NCBI GenBank assembly: GCA_030145385.1
Contig: JAQYVU010000030.1
Span: forward strand, 1 to 47,544
Direction of reading: 5' to 3'
DNA: 47,544 bases
From: Desulfococcaceae bacterium
GTDB taxonomy: Bacteria; Desulfobacterota; Desulfobacteria; Desulfobacterales; Desulfosalsimonadaceae
Position numbers and translations under genes: made by a program. The notes beneath the pieces were generated by a model, which was given only the letters and a program-made list of their open reading frames with translations, was not told the DNA's origin and ran no database searches. Shown piece by piece: positions 1 through 8,015 of the stretch (position 1 is the stretch's first letter; every line of letters begins with the position of its first letter).

Positions 1-104
1 CCGTCTTTTGATGAAAGACTTTCGCCCAAAAGATTATGATTAAGAGAAAGATTACGATTAAGAATTTAACCGAATCATCGCTCAGGGCAGAGCCAATATC
101 TCTG
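1..104. repeat. Left copy of terminal direct repeat
   Basis: These 104 bases are identical to positions 47441-47544, the last bases of the window. The unit is AT-rich, carries a short hairpin (GTCTTT, loop, AAAGAC, near 3-19) and GATTA/GATTAAG-type repeats. It lies in the intergenic space beside the end of folD. Such an exact end-to-end match arises when a contig is circular or when it is cut at both ends in the same dispersed repeat. A short reading frame across it (36-227) has no credible start or family and is not called. Confidence 0.95.
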
Positions 105-170
105 ACCTGGCCCAAAGGACCAGGTTTTCAACATTTAAATAAAACCCTCATATTTCACATGAGAATACAC

Positions 171-202
171 AAAAAGGCCATGTCATACGACATGGCCTTT
201 TT
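171..202. terminator. Bidirectional intrinsic terminator downstream of folD
   Basis: This is a perfect inverted repeat: AAAAAGGCCATGTC, a 4-base loop ATAC, then GACATGGCCTTTTT. Each arm is 14 bases and there is a T run on both strands. It lies about 57 bases past the folD stop codon and would end the long minus-strand string of genes, as well as plus-strand transcription arriving from the left. Confidence 0.9.
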
Positions 203-258
203 ATTTATGCATTCAGTAAAGGAATAAACACATTTCCTTTAACAGGCAGATGATGAAA

Positions 259-1167
259 TTACATTAATCCGAGTTTGAACTTCAGGGATTTTAAGGTATT
301 GAGCATCAGCATGGTGATGGTCATGGGGCCGACGCCGCCCGGAACCGGTGTAATGTAGCCGGCGATTTCCTTAGCAGCATCGAAATCCACATCGCCTTTG
401 AGGATAGCGATTGTTTTGCCGGTCTTTTCACTGATTTTTTCGCCCACACGGTTAACACCGACATCAATAACGCATGCGCCGGGCTTAATCCATTCGGGTT
501 TAACAAGATCCGGAACGCCGGCTGCAACGATCAAAATATCAGCACGCTGACAATGGGCGGCCAGATCTTTTGTCCGGGTATGAACGATGGTAACTGTTGA
601 ATTGGCACCCGGGCCTTTTTGAACCATCATGTTGGCAATGGGTTTGCCGACAATATTTGAACGGCCGACGACAACAACTTCGGCACCGCTGGTTTCAACA
701 CCGGCCCGAATGATCATTTCCTGGATCCCGAACGGGGTACACGGCGGGAATTTCACTTCATCACCACCGATCATCAGACGGCCCACGTTCACCGGATGAA
801 AACCATCCACATCTTTATCCGGATCAATGGCATTTAATACTTTTTTCTCATCAATGTGCTTGGGCAGCGGCAGCTGAACAAGAATACCGTTGATGGAATC
901 ATCATTGTTATATTTGTCAATCAATGCCAGAAGATCGGCTTCGGAAATATCTACCGGCTGGTCATCCTGGACTTCAGTAAAACCGACGCGATGAGCGGTT
1001 TTAATTTTTAAGGTTACATAAGAAATAGATGCCGGGCTTGAACCAACAAGAATGGTCACCAGACCCGGAACAACTCCATGTTTTTCCTTAATTTCCTGTA
1101 CTTCTTTAGTAATTTCTTCAAGAATTTCCTCTCGAATTTCGGTTCCTTTGATCAGCTTTGCTGTCAT
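259..1167 (-). CDS. folD: Methylenetetrahydrofolate dehydrogenase / cyclohydrolase FolD
   Basis: FolD is a bifunctional cytosolic enzyme that interconverts 5,10-methylene-THF, 5,10-methenyl-THF and 10-formyl-THF in one-carbon metabolism. In acetogens and many sulfate reducers it also serves the methyl branch of the Wood-Ljungdahl pathway. Visible family marks are the N-terminal YVTLKIK segment with the catalytic lysine region, QLPLPKHI, DKDVDGFHPVNVGRL, the Rossmann segment VVVVGRSNIVGKP and the C-terminal PVPGGVGPMTITML. Its 302 residues are close to the usual length, about 285-300. The ATG is preceded by AGGAG at good spacing. It is the last gene of the minus-strand string, 76 bases after the PaaK-like gene, and a strong terminator follows. 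Confidence 0.97.
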   Translation of the reverse strand: MTAKLIKGTEIREEILEEITKEVQEIKEKHGVVPGLVTILVGSSPASISYVTLKIKTAHRVGFTEVQDDQPVDISEADLLALIDKYNNDDSINGILVQLPLPKHIDEKKVLNAIDPDKDVDGFHPVNVGRLMIGGDEVKFPPCTPFGIQEMIIRAGVETSGAEVVVVGRSNIVGKPIANMMVQKGPGANSTVTIVHTRTKDLAAHCQRADILIVAAGVPDLVKPEWIKPGACVIDVGVNRVGEKISEKTGKTIAILKGDVDFDAAKEIAGYITPVPGGVGPMTITMLMLNTLKSLKFKLGLM

Positions 1168-1243
1168 TTTAAGATCTCCTTTTTAAAAAGTTAATCAATA
1201 ATAAATTTATAAAATATAACAGTTAGTTAATATATAAAGTCAT

Positions 1244-2536
1244 CTATTGAAACTGACGTTTATCCATCACTTTTTCATCCGGGTTAAAGGTGCCGGGTTC
1301 AACAAGACGAACAACCACTTCCCAGCCGAGTAATTCCGACAACTCGCGGTGAAGCTGCTCGACAAACCGGCGCTGCTTTTTCATTTCATCGAAAAAATTA
1401 AGGTCTGAAATTTCAATCATTACAGTCATCTGGTCCTGGCCGTCACTTCGCTCCACCACTATCTGGGAAACCGGCTGCCCGCCGCTGACCCGGGACAGAA
1501 CCTGGCCGATCTGTTCAGGCGTTATCGCCATTCCCCGAACCACGATCACATCATCACACCGTTTAAAAATCCGGGAAATCCGGCAATGAGTTCTCCCGCA
1601 GGCACAGGGTGCATAATCGATCCGGCTTAAATCACCGGTCCTGAATCGAATCAGCGGAAACGCCTCTTTTGAAATAGAAGTCAGCACCAGTTCGCCTTCA
1701 GATCCTTCCGGAAGAGATTCAAGTGTTATTGGATCAATTATTTCAGGAATAAAATGATCTTCTGCAATATGCAACCCGTTTTTTTCCGGACATTCCCAGG
1801 CAACCCCCGGACCGAACAACTCCGTCATTCCATAAGTGTCCGTGGCGGTAATATGCATTTTGGTTTCAATCTCATCCCGGGTGGTTTCAGACCAGGGTTC
1901 GGAACCGAAAACGCCATATTTGAGAGATAATTTCTGCGGGTCAATATTCATATCTTCCATTTCACGGACCAGGCTAAGGGCCAGTGTGGGGGTTGATACC
2001 AGAACTGTTGTTCGGAAATCCCGCATGATTTTAATCTGGGCTGAAAATTTTCCCGACGACATAGGGATTACGGATGCACCGATTTTTTCAGCGCCCACCT
2101 GAATACCAAATGGCCCTGTGGTGATACCGAAATTAAGCGCAATCTGAACCACATCATCCTTGCTGATACCGACGGCCGTAAAATTCCGGGCCATCAGTTC
2201 CGCCCAGTTATTGATATCATTTTGAGTAAAACCGATGACAATGGGGTCTTCAAAATTAATGGAAGCCGTATGCAGCCGGACCACTTCCCGTAAAGGAACG
2301 GCAAACATATCATAGGGATAATTTTCCGAAAGATCCCGCCGGGTGATAAACGGCAGGCGCTTAAAATCAGAAAACGTGCTGAGATCCTCGGGCATAAAGT
2401 CGACTTCCCGGAATATCTTGCGGTAGTGCCGAACATTTTTATACACCCGGTTCAGGGTGGCCTGGAGCTTTTCAAGCTGAACTTGTTTAATTTCATCCCG
2501 GCTCATGCATTCAATTTTTTTATCCCAGAATTCCAT
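1244..2536 (-). CDS. PaaK-like (phenylacetate-CoA ligase family) protein with a degenerate P-loop
   Basis: This 430-residue protein belongs to the AMP-forming adenylate family, closest to phenylacetate-CoA ligase. It keeps TYGMTELFGPGVAWEC, GELVLTSISKEAFP, IRFRTGDL and CACGRTHCRISRI. The core phosphate-binding loop, normally SSGTTGKP in PaaK, reads ASINFEDP at residues 91-98, so the glycines, threonines and lysine are gone. The nearby SGGQT-type segment is also altered (SSGKFSAQ). The rest is full length with no frameshift, so the protein appears maintained. Its place beside a LIV-type transporter and an ACT-domain protein fits aromatic or branched amino-acid metabolism. Whether it still forms acyl-adenylates is doubtful. 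ATG start with CAGGGA upstream. Confidence 0.85.
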   Translation of the reverse strand: MEFWDKKIECMSRDEIKQVQLEKLQATLNRVYKNVRHYRKIFREVDFMPEDLSTFSDFKRLPFITRRDLSENYPYDMFAVPLREVVRLHTASINFEDPIVIGFTQNDINNWAELMARNFTAVGISKDDVVQIALNFGITTGPFGIQVGAEKIGASVIPMSSGKFSAQIKIMRDFRTTVLVSTPTLALSLVREMEDMNIDPQKLSLKYGVFGSEPWSETTRDEIETKMHITATDTYGMTELFGPGVAWECPEKNGLHIAEDHFIPEIIDPITLESLPEGSEGELVLTSISKEAFPLIRFRTGDLSRIDYAPCACGRTHCRISRIFKRCDDVIVVRGMAITPEQIGQVLSRVSGGQPVSQIVVERSDGQDQMTVMIEISDLNFFDEMKKQRRFVEQLHRELSELLGWEVVVRLVEPGTFNPDEKVMDKRQFQ

Positions 2537-2631
2537 ATTTTTTTCCCTGACATTCTATAGATTAAGTGACACAGAAGGTATTTCGGTTTAAGCGTATTAC
2601 CTAAAAATTGATTTCATGATTGTTTGTACCT

Positions 2632-2658
2632 GATCTTCAACCTTCAGCCTTCAACCTA
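2632..2658. repeat. GAAGGTTGAAG-type heptad repeat, copy 1
   Basis: On the minus strand this intergenic stretch reads TAGGTTGAAGGCTGAAGG and continues TTGAAGATC, three imperfect heptads of the GAAGGTT type. The 21-base core is also present at 33333-33353, and a variant lies at 3422-3449. It sits between livF and the PaaK-like gene and has no coding potential. Confidence 0.7.
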
Positions 2659-2669
2659 ACTACCTGTTT

Positions 2670-3407
2670 TCACTCCCATATCTCTTTTTGTTCTCTGCCC
2701 AAATATGCCCGTTTTACTTCCTGGTTTGTCATGAGTTTGCCGGCATTTTCTTCCAGCACAATCTTACCGGTTTCAATAACATAACCCCTGTCGGCAATTT
2801 TTAATGCCGCATTGGCGTTCTGTTCGATTAAAAGCACAGTGAGTTTCCGATCCGCCTGCAACTTCGCTATCATCTGGAATATGTCCTTAATGATCAGCGG
2901 CGCCAGTCCCATGGATGGTTCGTCCAGCAGCAACAGCCTGGGGCGTGACATGAGTGCCATGGCAATGGCCAGCATCTGCTGTTCACCACCGCTTAATGTG
3001 CCAGCATACTGAGTCCGACGCTCCTTTAAAATGGGAAACAGGGCAAATGTTTGTTCAATATCCGTCTTCAACTGTTTTTTGCCGTAATGTTTATAAATTA
3101 AATACCCACCCAGTTCCAGGTTATCATAAACGGACATTGGCCGAAAAATCTGACGGCCTTCAGGCACATGGGCAATACCCATGCTCACCAGTTTTTCAGG
3201 GCTGGCACCGGTAATTTCCTGGTCGTGAAAAAAAATTTTCCCTCTCCGTACCGGCTGAAGTCCGCTGATAGTCCGGAGTGTGGTGGTTTTACCGGCCCCG
3301 TTCGCCCCAAGCATGGTCACGATTTCCCCTTCACTCACATGCATGGACACATTTTTTAAAATGTGTATCAGACCGTAATAACTGTTTACATTTACCAAAC
3401 GAAGCAT
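2670..3407 (-). CDS. livF: Branched-chain amino-acid ABC transporter ATPase LivF
   Basis: LivF is one of the two cytoplasmic ATPases that power a LIV-type importer. The 245-residue protein has Walker A GANGAGKTT (residues 34-42), the ABC signature LSGGEQQM, Walker B LLLLDEPSMGL and the family mark HVPEGRQIF, which separates LivF from LivG. It starts at ATG with only a weak ribosome site. It lies 238 bases from livG instead of the usual near-overlap, because repeat elements fill the gap. Substrate specificity cannot be read from the ATPase. The linked PaaK-like and ACT proteins leave room for an aromatic or branched-chain substrate. Confidence 0.95.
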   Translation of the reverse strand: MLRLVNVNSYYGLIHILKNVSMHVSEGEIVTMLGANGAGKTTTLRTISGLQPVRRGKIFFHDQEITGASPEKLVSMGIAHVPEGRQIFRPMSVYDNLELGGYLIYKHYGKKQLKTDIEQTFALFPILKERRTQYAGTLSGGEQQMLAIAMALMSRPRLLLLDEPSMGLAPLIIKDIFQMIAKLQADRKLTVLLIEQNANAALKIADRGYVIETGKIVLEENAGKLMTNQEVKRAYLGREQKEIWE

Positions 3408-3421
3408 AATTTTTTAGGTGT

Positions 3422-3449
3422 ATAGGTTGAAGGTTGAAGACTGAAGGCC
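3422..3449. repeat. GAAGGTTGAAG-type heptad repeat, copy 2
   Basis: The plus strand carries TAGGTTGAAGGTTGAAGACT followed by GAAGGCC, a variant of the heptad repeat seen at 2632-2658 and 33320-33353. It lies between livF and livG. Confidence 0.6.
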
Positions 3450-3479
3450 AATTTTAATGATCAAGATCAAACCACCTCA

Positions 3480-3645
3480 GTTGTTAAGTTTTATAATAGT
3501 CGCAAAAAAATCAAACCTTGACGGCAAAGTATAAAAGCTCAAATTCAAAATACGTAAAACCTTCGTAATGATAAGTACTTTTCGTACTTTGAAGCAGCGA
3601 AGGCTGCAGCGTAACGCAGAAGTTGAGTTTTTTACGAAGCCGTCA
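3480..3645. repeat. Intergenic palindromic repeat element A (livG-livF gap)
   Basis: About 165 non-coding bases with short inverted repeats, including AGTAC-TTTTC-GTACT near the middle and a TTTTTTACGAAG end abutting the livG stop. Its style resembles the elements at 17440-17560 and 29158-29306: flanking runs of A or T next to ACG, and a central short palindrome. I could not align its centre to theirs, so family membership is uncertain. Confidence 0.45.
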
Positions 3646-4407
3646 TTATTCGCCCAGATACGCCGCAATAACATCTTTATTTTCCTGGATCTCGGCAGGC
3701 GGGCCTTGGGCAATTAATCTGCCGAAGTTTATGACCGCCACATAATCCGAGATATCCATCACCAGTTCCATGTCATGTTCAACCAACAGAACCGTGATAT
3801 TCATCTGTTTGATCTTTTCGATCAGCTCGCCCATGGCAATGGTTTCCCGGGCATTTAAACCGGAAGCCGGTTCATCCAGCAGCAGCAGTTTGGGTTCAAG
3901 TGCCAATGCCCTGGCAATCTCAAGCATGCGCTGGTTCCCTAAGGGAAGACTGCCGGCAGGTGTATGCGCATATTGAGCAAGATCCAGAAAATGAAGTTGC
4001 TCTTCTGCCGCCTCATGGATTCGCTTTTCTTCTTTTCGTAAAAAAGGCGGCAATATGCAGGAATAAAAAATTCCGGCGCGTGAACGAAGATGTCGTCCGA
4101 CCATGATATTTTCGATCACACTCATTTTCGGGAAAATCTGAACATTCTGAAACGTCCGGCCAATACCGATTGACGCAATGGTATGGGGTTTCATTTTATT
4201 TACGATGCGTCCTGAAAAACGAATCTGACCGGATGATGGTTCGAGAAACCCTGTCACTAGGTTAAAAATCGTGGTTTTGCCGGCACCGTTGGGCCCGATC
4301 AGAGATGTGATGGAACCTTGTTCGATGTGCAAGGACAAATCGGAAACAGCGACAACACCGCCAAAATTTTTCCGTAACATTTCCAGTTCAAGAATACTAT
4401 TGCTCAC
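3646..4407 (-). CDS. livG: Branched-chain amino-acid ABC transporter ATPase LivG
   Basis: LivG is the second cytoplasmic ATPase of the LIV-type importer. It has Walker A GPNGAGKTT (about residues 38-46), LivG-type GIGRTFQNVQIF, the signature PLGNQRMLEIARALA and Walker B LLLLDEPASGLN. The signature motif has NQRM where LSGGQ is usual, which is normal for LivG. I start it at GTG (4407), which has GGGGGA upstream and gives an 11-base overlap with the livM stop. A longer frame reaches 4443 but begins with TTG and lacks a ribosome site. Length from GTG is 253 residues, normal for the family. Confidence 0.93.
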   Translation of the reverse strand: MSNSILELEMLRKNFGGVVAVSDLSLHIEQGSITSLIGPNGAGKTTIFNLVTGFLEPSSGQIRFSGRIVNKMKPHTIASIGIGRTFQNVQIFPKMSVIENIMVGRHLRSRAGIFYSCILPPFLRKEEKRIHEAAEEQLHFLDLAQYAHTPAGSLPLGNQRMLEIARALALEPKLLLLDEPASGLNARETIAMGELIEKIKQMNITVLLVEHDMELVMDISDYVAVINFGRLIAQGPPAEIQENKDVIAAYLGE

Positions 4408-5428
4408 GGCCGGCTGATCCCCCTGAAAACTTCTTACCTGCAAGCTTTTTCATAGACGCCTTGACAAACCCAATGGCATTGACAAGGCTAACAAATATCC
4501 CTTCCGGCAGGAAGAGCATAATAGTCAAAAGAATACCGCCATAAACCAGGGTATCATAATCCGGCTGATATTCAATGCCCAGCAACTGTAGATAATCAGA
4601 TAAAAATGATAAAAATTCGGGCAGCAGTGAAAGAAAAATGGCACCGATCAATGCGCCCCAGATATTATGCAACCCACCGACCGCCACCATGGTGACAAGA
4701 AGCACGGAGTACGAAACGTCAAATGGTCCCGGATCAATATAATTCATGTAGTACGCATACAAACTGCCGCTTACCGAGGCGAACACAGCGCTTAAAATAA
4801 ATACCTGGACTTTATAAGATGTGATGTTAATTCCTAAGGAAGCAGCCGCATCCTCACTTCCGTGAATGGCCTGCAAACCCCGCCCCACTCTTGAATTAAT
4901 CAGGTTAAACGCGATATAGACACCCAGCGCGACCACACTCCAGGAAAAATAAAAATACTGTTTATCTGAATTTAAAACATACCCGAAAAAATCAAGCCTT
5001 GGAATATTGACGAGTCCCGAAGGCCCCCCGGTCAGATCGACTGCTGCCACCGCGACAATATGGACAATGGATGCAAAACCCAGTGTCGCCATGGCAAGAT
5101 AATGCCCCTTTAATCGTAAGGCAGGAATTCCGAGACAAAACGCAATGACAATGACAAGCAAAACACCGCAAAGCATGGCAATCCAGGGAGACCAGGCAAA
5201 TTTTGCGGTTAAAATCCCTGAAGTATATGCGCCGATGGCCACAAACGCGCCATGCCCGATGGAAATCTGTCCGGCATATCCCATCAGAAGACACAGACCG
5301 ATAGATGCCAGACAGTTGAAAGCCGTAAATATCAATACGCCAAGATAATAATCATTGGTAACCAGAAACGGTATCAATATAATCGAAATGATCAGAACTA
5401 AAAATCCGGCGCTGTTTTTTCCCTTCAT
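4397..5428 (-). CDS. livM: Branched-chain amino-acid ABC transporter permease LivM
   Basis: This is one of the paired inner-membrane permeases of the LIV importer. The 343-residue protein is highly hydrophobic with about nine or ten membrane segments. It carries the family marks GYAGQISIGHGAFVAIGAYT near the N-terminus and VAVGGLHNIWGALIGA toward the C-terminus, with the EDAAASLGIN cytoplasmic coupling segment between them. ATG start with GAGG upstream. It overlaps livG by 11 bases, so the two are probably translationally coupled. It follows livH after 162 bases that hold a palindromic element. Confidence 0.95.
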   Translation of the reverse strand: MKGKNSAGFLVLIISIILIPFLVTNDYYLGVLIFTAFNCLASIGLCLLMGYAGQISIGHGAFVAIGAYTSGILTAKFAWSPWIAMLCGVLLVIVIAFCLGIPALRLKGHYLAMATLGFASIVHIVAVAAVDLTGGPSGLVNIPRLDFFGYVLNSDKQYFYFSWSVVALGVYIAFNLINSRVGRGLQAIHGSEDAAASLGINITSYKVQVFILSAVFASVSGSLYAYYMNYIDPGPFDVSYSVLLVTMVAVGGLHNIWGALIGAIFLSLLPEFLSFLSDYLQLLGIEYQPDYDTLVYGGILLTIMLFLPEGIFVSLVNAIGFVKASMKKLAGKKFSGGSAGREQ

Positions 5429-5448
5429 AGCAGCGCCTCGTCAACTCT

Positions 5449-5580
5449 AAACTGACGCATACTGCTTGTCCTTTTTCGCGCCTGCATCGTTACGACTTGA
5501 GTCGCGTAGCCCACTATGTTCCTCCAGTCGCGCCTTGCAGGCACAACAAATTACGGCGCAATCTTACGCCATTTTATCCT
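5449..5580. repeat. Intergenic palindromic repeat element B (livH-livM gap)
   Basis: Non-coding sequence with nested inverted repeats: GCCTGCA (5480-5486) pairs with TGCAGGC (5536-5542), and inside lies CGACT-TG-AGTCG. The element separates two genes that normally touch in LIV operons, so it was probably inserted. It resembles the other intergenic palindromes here in design, but its sequence differs. Confidence 0.5.
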
Positions 5581-5590
5581 TAAAGAGGCA

Positions 5591-6496
5591 CTAAAACTCT
5601 TTTAACCTCATGGCTTCTGAACTTCCAAAAATACCGCTGGGGCGAATAAACAGGACAAGCAGCAGAATCACAAGCGCAATGGCATCCATATAGTGAGATG
5701 ATATGTAACCCGCACCCAGCGCTTCTAAAATGCCTAACAGTATACCGGCAAACACTGCCCCCATACTGTTGCCAAGTCCTCCCAGGACTGCTGCGCCGAA
5801 TCCTTTCAAACCCAGCATGGCTCCTCTGGTATAATCCATCTGAATGATCGGTGTGATGATAATACCGGCAATGGCACCAATGCCTGCGGATAAAGCAAAT
5901 GACAACATGACCATTTTCCGGTCATTGATCCCGGCCAGGCGGGCGGCATCCCGATTGATGGCACAGGCGCGCATGCATTTCCCTGTCATGGTGTAATTAA
6001 AAAAGATTACATATGCAACAACAAGAAAAAACAGAATCGCGAAAATCCACAATGTCTGCGGCAAAATGGTGGCTCCGTAAAAATCAAGCGACTCCGAACT
6101 CGAAAAATGGCGCATGTAATGGGAACCTTTTCCCCAGAAACACATGGCCGCCCCTTTGATAATGATTGAAACGGCAATGGTGATGATAATCAATCGTAAA
6201 ACAGTCGGCTCTTTCACGGGATTAATGGTCAGGCGCTCCATTAAAATACCGGCAACCATGACGAATAGAACTGTCAGGATAAACGCAAAAACAATTGACA
6301 GGTTAAATGCCATTGTCAATGACACCATCATCAATCCGCCCAATACCACAAATTCACCCTGGGCGAAATTGATAATCCCGGTGGCATTATAAATCATGTT
6401 AAACCCCATTGCGACCATGGCGTAAATGCTGCCACGCTGGATTCCCATGAAAAGAAACTGAAGCACGTCAATTAAGGTGCCATCCGTATGATTCAT
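5591..6496 (-). CDS. livH: Branched-chain amino-acid ABC transporter permease LivH
   Basis: This is the other inner-membrane permease of the LIV importer, 301 residues with about eight hydrophobic segments. Family marks are GSIYAMVAMGFNMIYNATGIINFAQGEFVVLGG at the N-terminus, the cytoplasmic RACAINRDAARLAGIN coupling helix, and LKGFGAAVLGGLGNSMGAVFAG. ATG start with a weak ribosome site. It is the first permease gene after the two binding-protein genes and is separated from them by a hairpin terminator that could reduce its expression relative to the binding proteins. Confidence 0.95.
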   Translation of the reverse strand: MNHTDGTLIDVLQFLFMGIQRGSIYAMVAMGFNMIYNATGIINFAQGEFVVLGGLMMVSLTMAFNLSIVFAFILTVLFVMVAGILMERLTINPVKEPTVLRLIIITIAVSIIIKGAAMCFWGKGSHYMRHFSSSESLDFYGATILPQTLWIFAILFFLVVAYVIFFNYTMTGKCMRACAINRDAARLAGINDRKMVMLSFALSAGIGAIAGIIITPIIQMDYTRGAMLGLKGFGAAVLGGLGNSMGAVFAGILLGILEALGAGYISSHYMDAIALVILLLVLFIRPSGIFGSSEAMRLKEF

Positions 6497-6562
6497 AAAG
6501 CACGCCTATCTGGTTGTTTATCGTTTTATAAATAAATTAATTAATTGTATTTTTACATAAAA

Positions 6563-6607
6563 CTTATCCGCTGTTTATGATTTTATGCATCATCAACAGC
6601 GGATAAG
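6563..6607 (-). terminator. Intercistronic hairpin between LivK-type gene and livH
   Basis: CTTATCCGCTGTT (6563-6575) pairs perfectly with AACAGCGGATAAG (6595-6607), a 13-bp stem with a 19-base loop. On the minus strand it is followed by TTTTAT. It lies just past the stop of the second binding-protein gene. Partial termination here would leave more binding protein than permease, a common arrangement in ABC operons. Confidence 0.75.
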
Positions 6608-6641
6608 CATTTTAATTTTGATGATATTATTCAGAAAAATA

Positions 6642-7796
6642 TTAATCCTTCAGAACAACAAACGCACCGTCTTTTACGGTTAACATCTCAAATGCATCTT
6701 TGCCCAGCCCGCAGTGATCTTCCGGTGACATTTTAAATATACCGGCAGTTCCGACAAACTCGGCATTTTCTATTTCATCACGAAGTTCTGCCGGGTCATC
6801 ACCGACTTTCTTTAATGCATTTACCACAATCCACAAGGCATCATAAGCGTGGCCGCCGAAAGTGCTGACCGTATCGTTGTATGTTTTTTCATATGCTTCC
6901 TTATAATTGTCCAGCACCTTTTTCTGGGGATTATCATCCGCAACCGTATCTGCCGCAAGGAGCCTTCCACCGGGGAAAATAATCCCGTTGCCCGCTTCAC
7001 CGGCAGCAGCCGCATATTTGACATTCCCGAATCCATGGCTCTGATACAGGGGAATTGTCAATTTGAGCTGCTGCATATTCTGGGGAACAATTGACTGAGC
7101 CGGAACAATTGACCAGTTCACCAGTGCCTGGGCGCCGGCATTTTTAATTTTAAGCAACTGTGCGGTCATGTCCGTATCCGCCGGACTGTATGTTTCGTCA
7201 GCGACAATTTCAAATTTATATTCTACGGCAATATCTTTTAACTGAGCACGACCGGCAGCTCCGAAACCGGTTGTCCCGGTAATGATGCCAATTTTTGTGA
7301 TCCCTTTGGATGCCATGTGATCATAAATCCGCTTCACACAGTCACTGTCTCTTTGCGGGACTTTAAATACCCATTTCCGCTCTTGGACCGGTGTAACAAT
7401 AACCGCCGCACCCGCGCAGGATACCAGAGGAACATTTGCTTCCGCTATAACCGGGAGGACTGCCATACTCGTTCCACTTCTTGAGGGACCGATAATTGCA
7501 CACACTTTATCTTTTTTAATCAGTTTTTTTACCGCGTTTACCGTTCTGGTATTATCTCCCTGTGTATCTTCGATATGGAGAACAAGCTTGTGACCATTGA
7601 TTCCGCCGGCAGCATTTATTTCCTTTGCAATCATTTCTGCTGTGTTTCTTTCAGGTTCTCCCAGCCATGACGCTTTTCCGGTCACGGCAAAAACACATCC
7701 CACATGATATTCATCGGATTCAGCGTATAGATACGGTGTTGAAAAAGCCAATAAAAATGTAACGACCATCGACAAAATTAAAATTCTTTTTTTCAC
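6642..7796 (-). CDS. LivK-type periplasmic substrate-binding protein (copy 1)
   Basis: A periplasmic binding protein of the Peripla_BP_6/LivK family, 384 residues, with an N-terminal signal peptide ending near YLYA-ES. The mature part begins EYHVGCVFAVTGKASWLGEP and keeps the ligand-pocket region IIGPSRSGTSMA. Start is GTG with AGGAGG ten bases upstream. It is a close tandem paralogue of the gene at 8016-9164: long identical stretches include GKASWLGEPERNT, KVCAIIGPSRSGTSMA and TGFGAAGR. It presumably delivers substrate to LivHM. Which ligand is bound is not visible. Confidence 0.92.
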   Translation of the reverse strand: MKKRILILSMVVTFLLAFSTPYLYAESDEYHVGCVFAVTGKASWLGEPERNTAEMIAKEINAAGGINGHKLVLHIEDTQGDNTRTVNAVKKLIKKDKVCAIIGPSRSGTSMAVLPVIAEANVPLVSCAGAAVIVTPVQERKWVFKVPQRDSDCVKRIYDHMASKGITKIGIITGTTGFGAAGRAQLKDIAVEYKFEIVADETYSPADTDMTAQLLKIKNAGAQALVNWSIVPAQSIVPQNMQQLKLTIPLYQSHGFGNVKYAAAAGEAGNGIIFPGGRLLAADTVADDNPQKKVLDNYKEAYEKTYNDTVSTFGGHAYDALWIVVNALKKVGDDPAELRDEIENAEFVGTAGIFKMSPEDHCGLGKDAFEMLTVKDGAFVVLKD

Positions 7797-7943
7797 GGTA
7801 AAAATCCTCCTGTGCGTCTATTGTTTAAATAGTGCTCTTTACCAACATTCCCTTATATGCATAAGCCCGCATGGGACAAATTTTTAATTTTGCCGGTACC
7901 ATTTAATAAAAACTACCAGAAAGTTCTATTTCCCGTATGTGCT

Positions 7944-7977
7944 AAAAATCGGCTGCCCGTGTTGATACGGACAGCCG
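7944..7977 (-). terminator. Intrinsic terminator after the distal binding-protein gene
   Basis: CGGCTGCCCGT and ACGGACAGCCG (7950-7977) form an 11-base stem with one mismatch around a GTTGAT loop. On the minus strand the stem is followed by ATTTTTA (T run at 7944-7948). It lies 39 bases past the stop codon at 8016 and separates the tandem binding-protein genes, suggesting that the downstream copy has its own promoter or depends on read-through. Confidence 0.8.
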
Positions 7978-8015
7978 ACAAATCACTTTGGTTGTACAAA
8001 TAATTTTTTAAACCA

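Noticed and set aside
36-227. 63-codon open frame at the left edge
   Set aside because: It lies across the terminal repeat and the folD terminator hairpin, has no ribosome site and no recognisable protein pattern.
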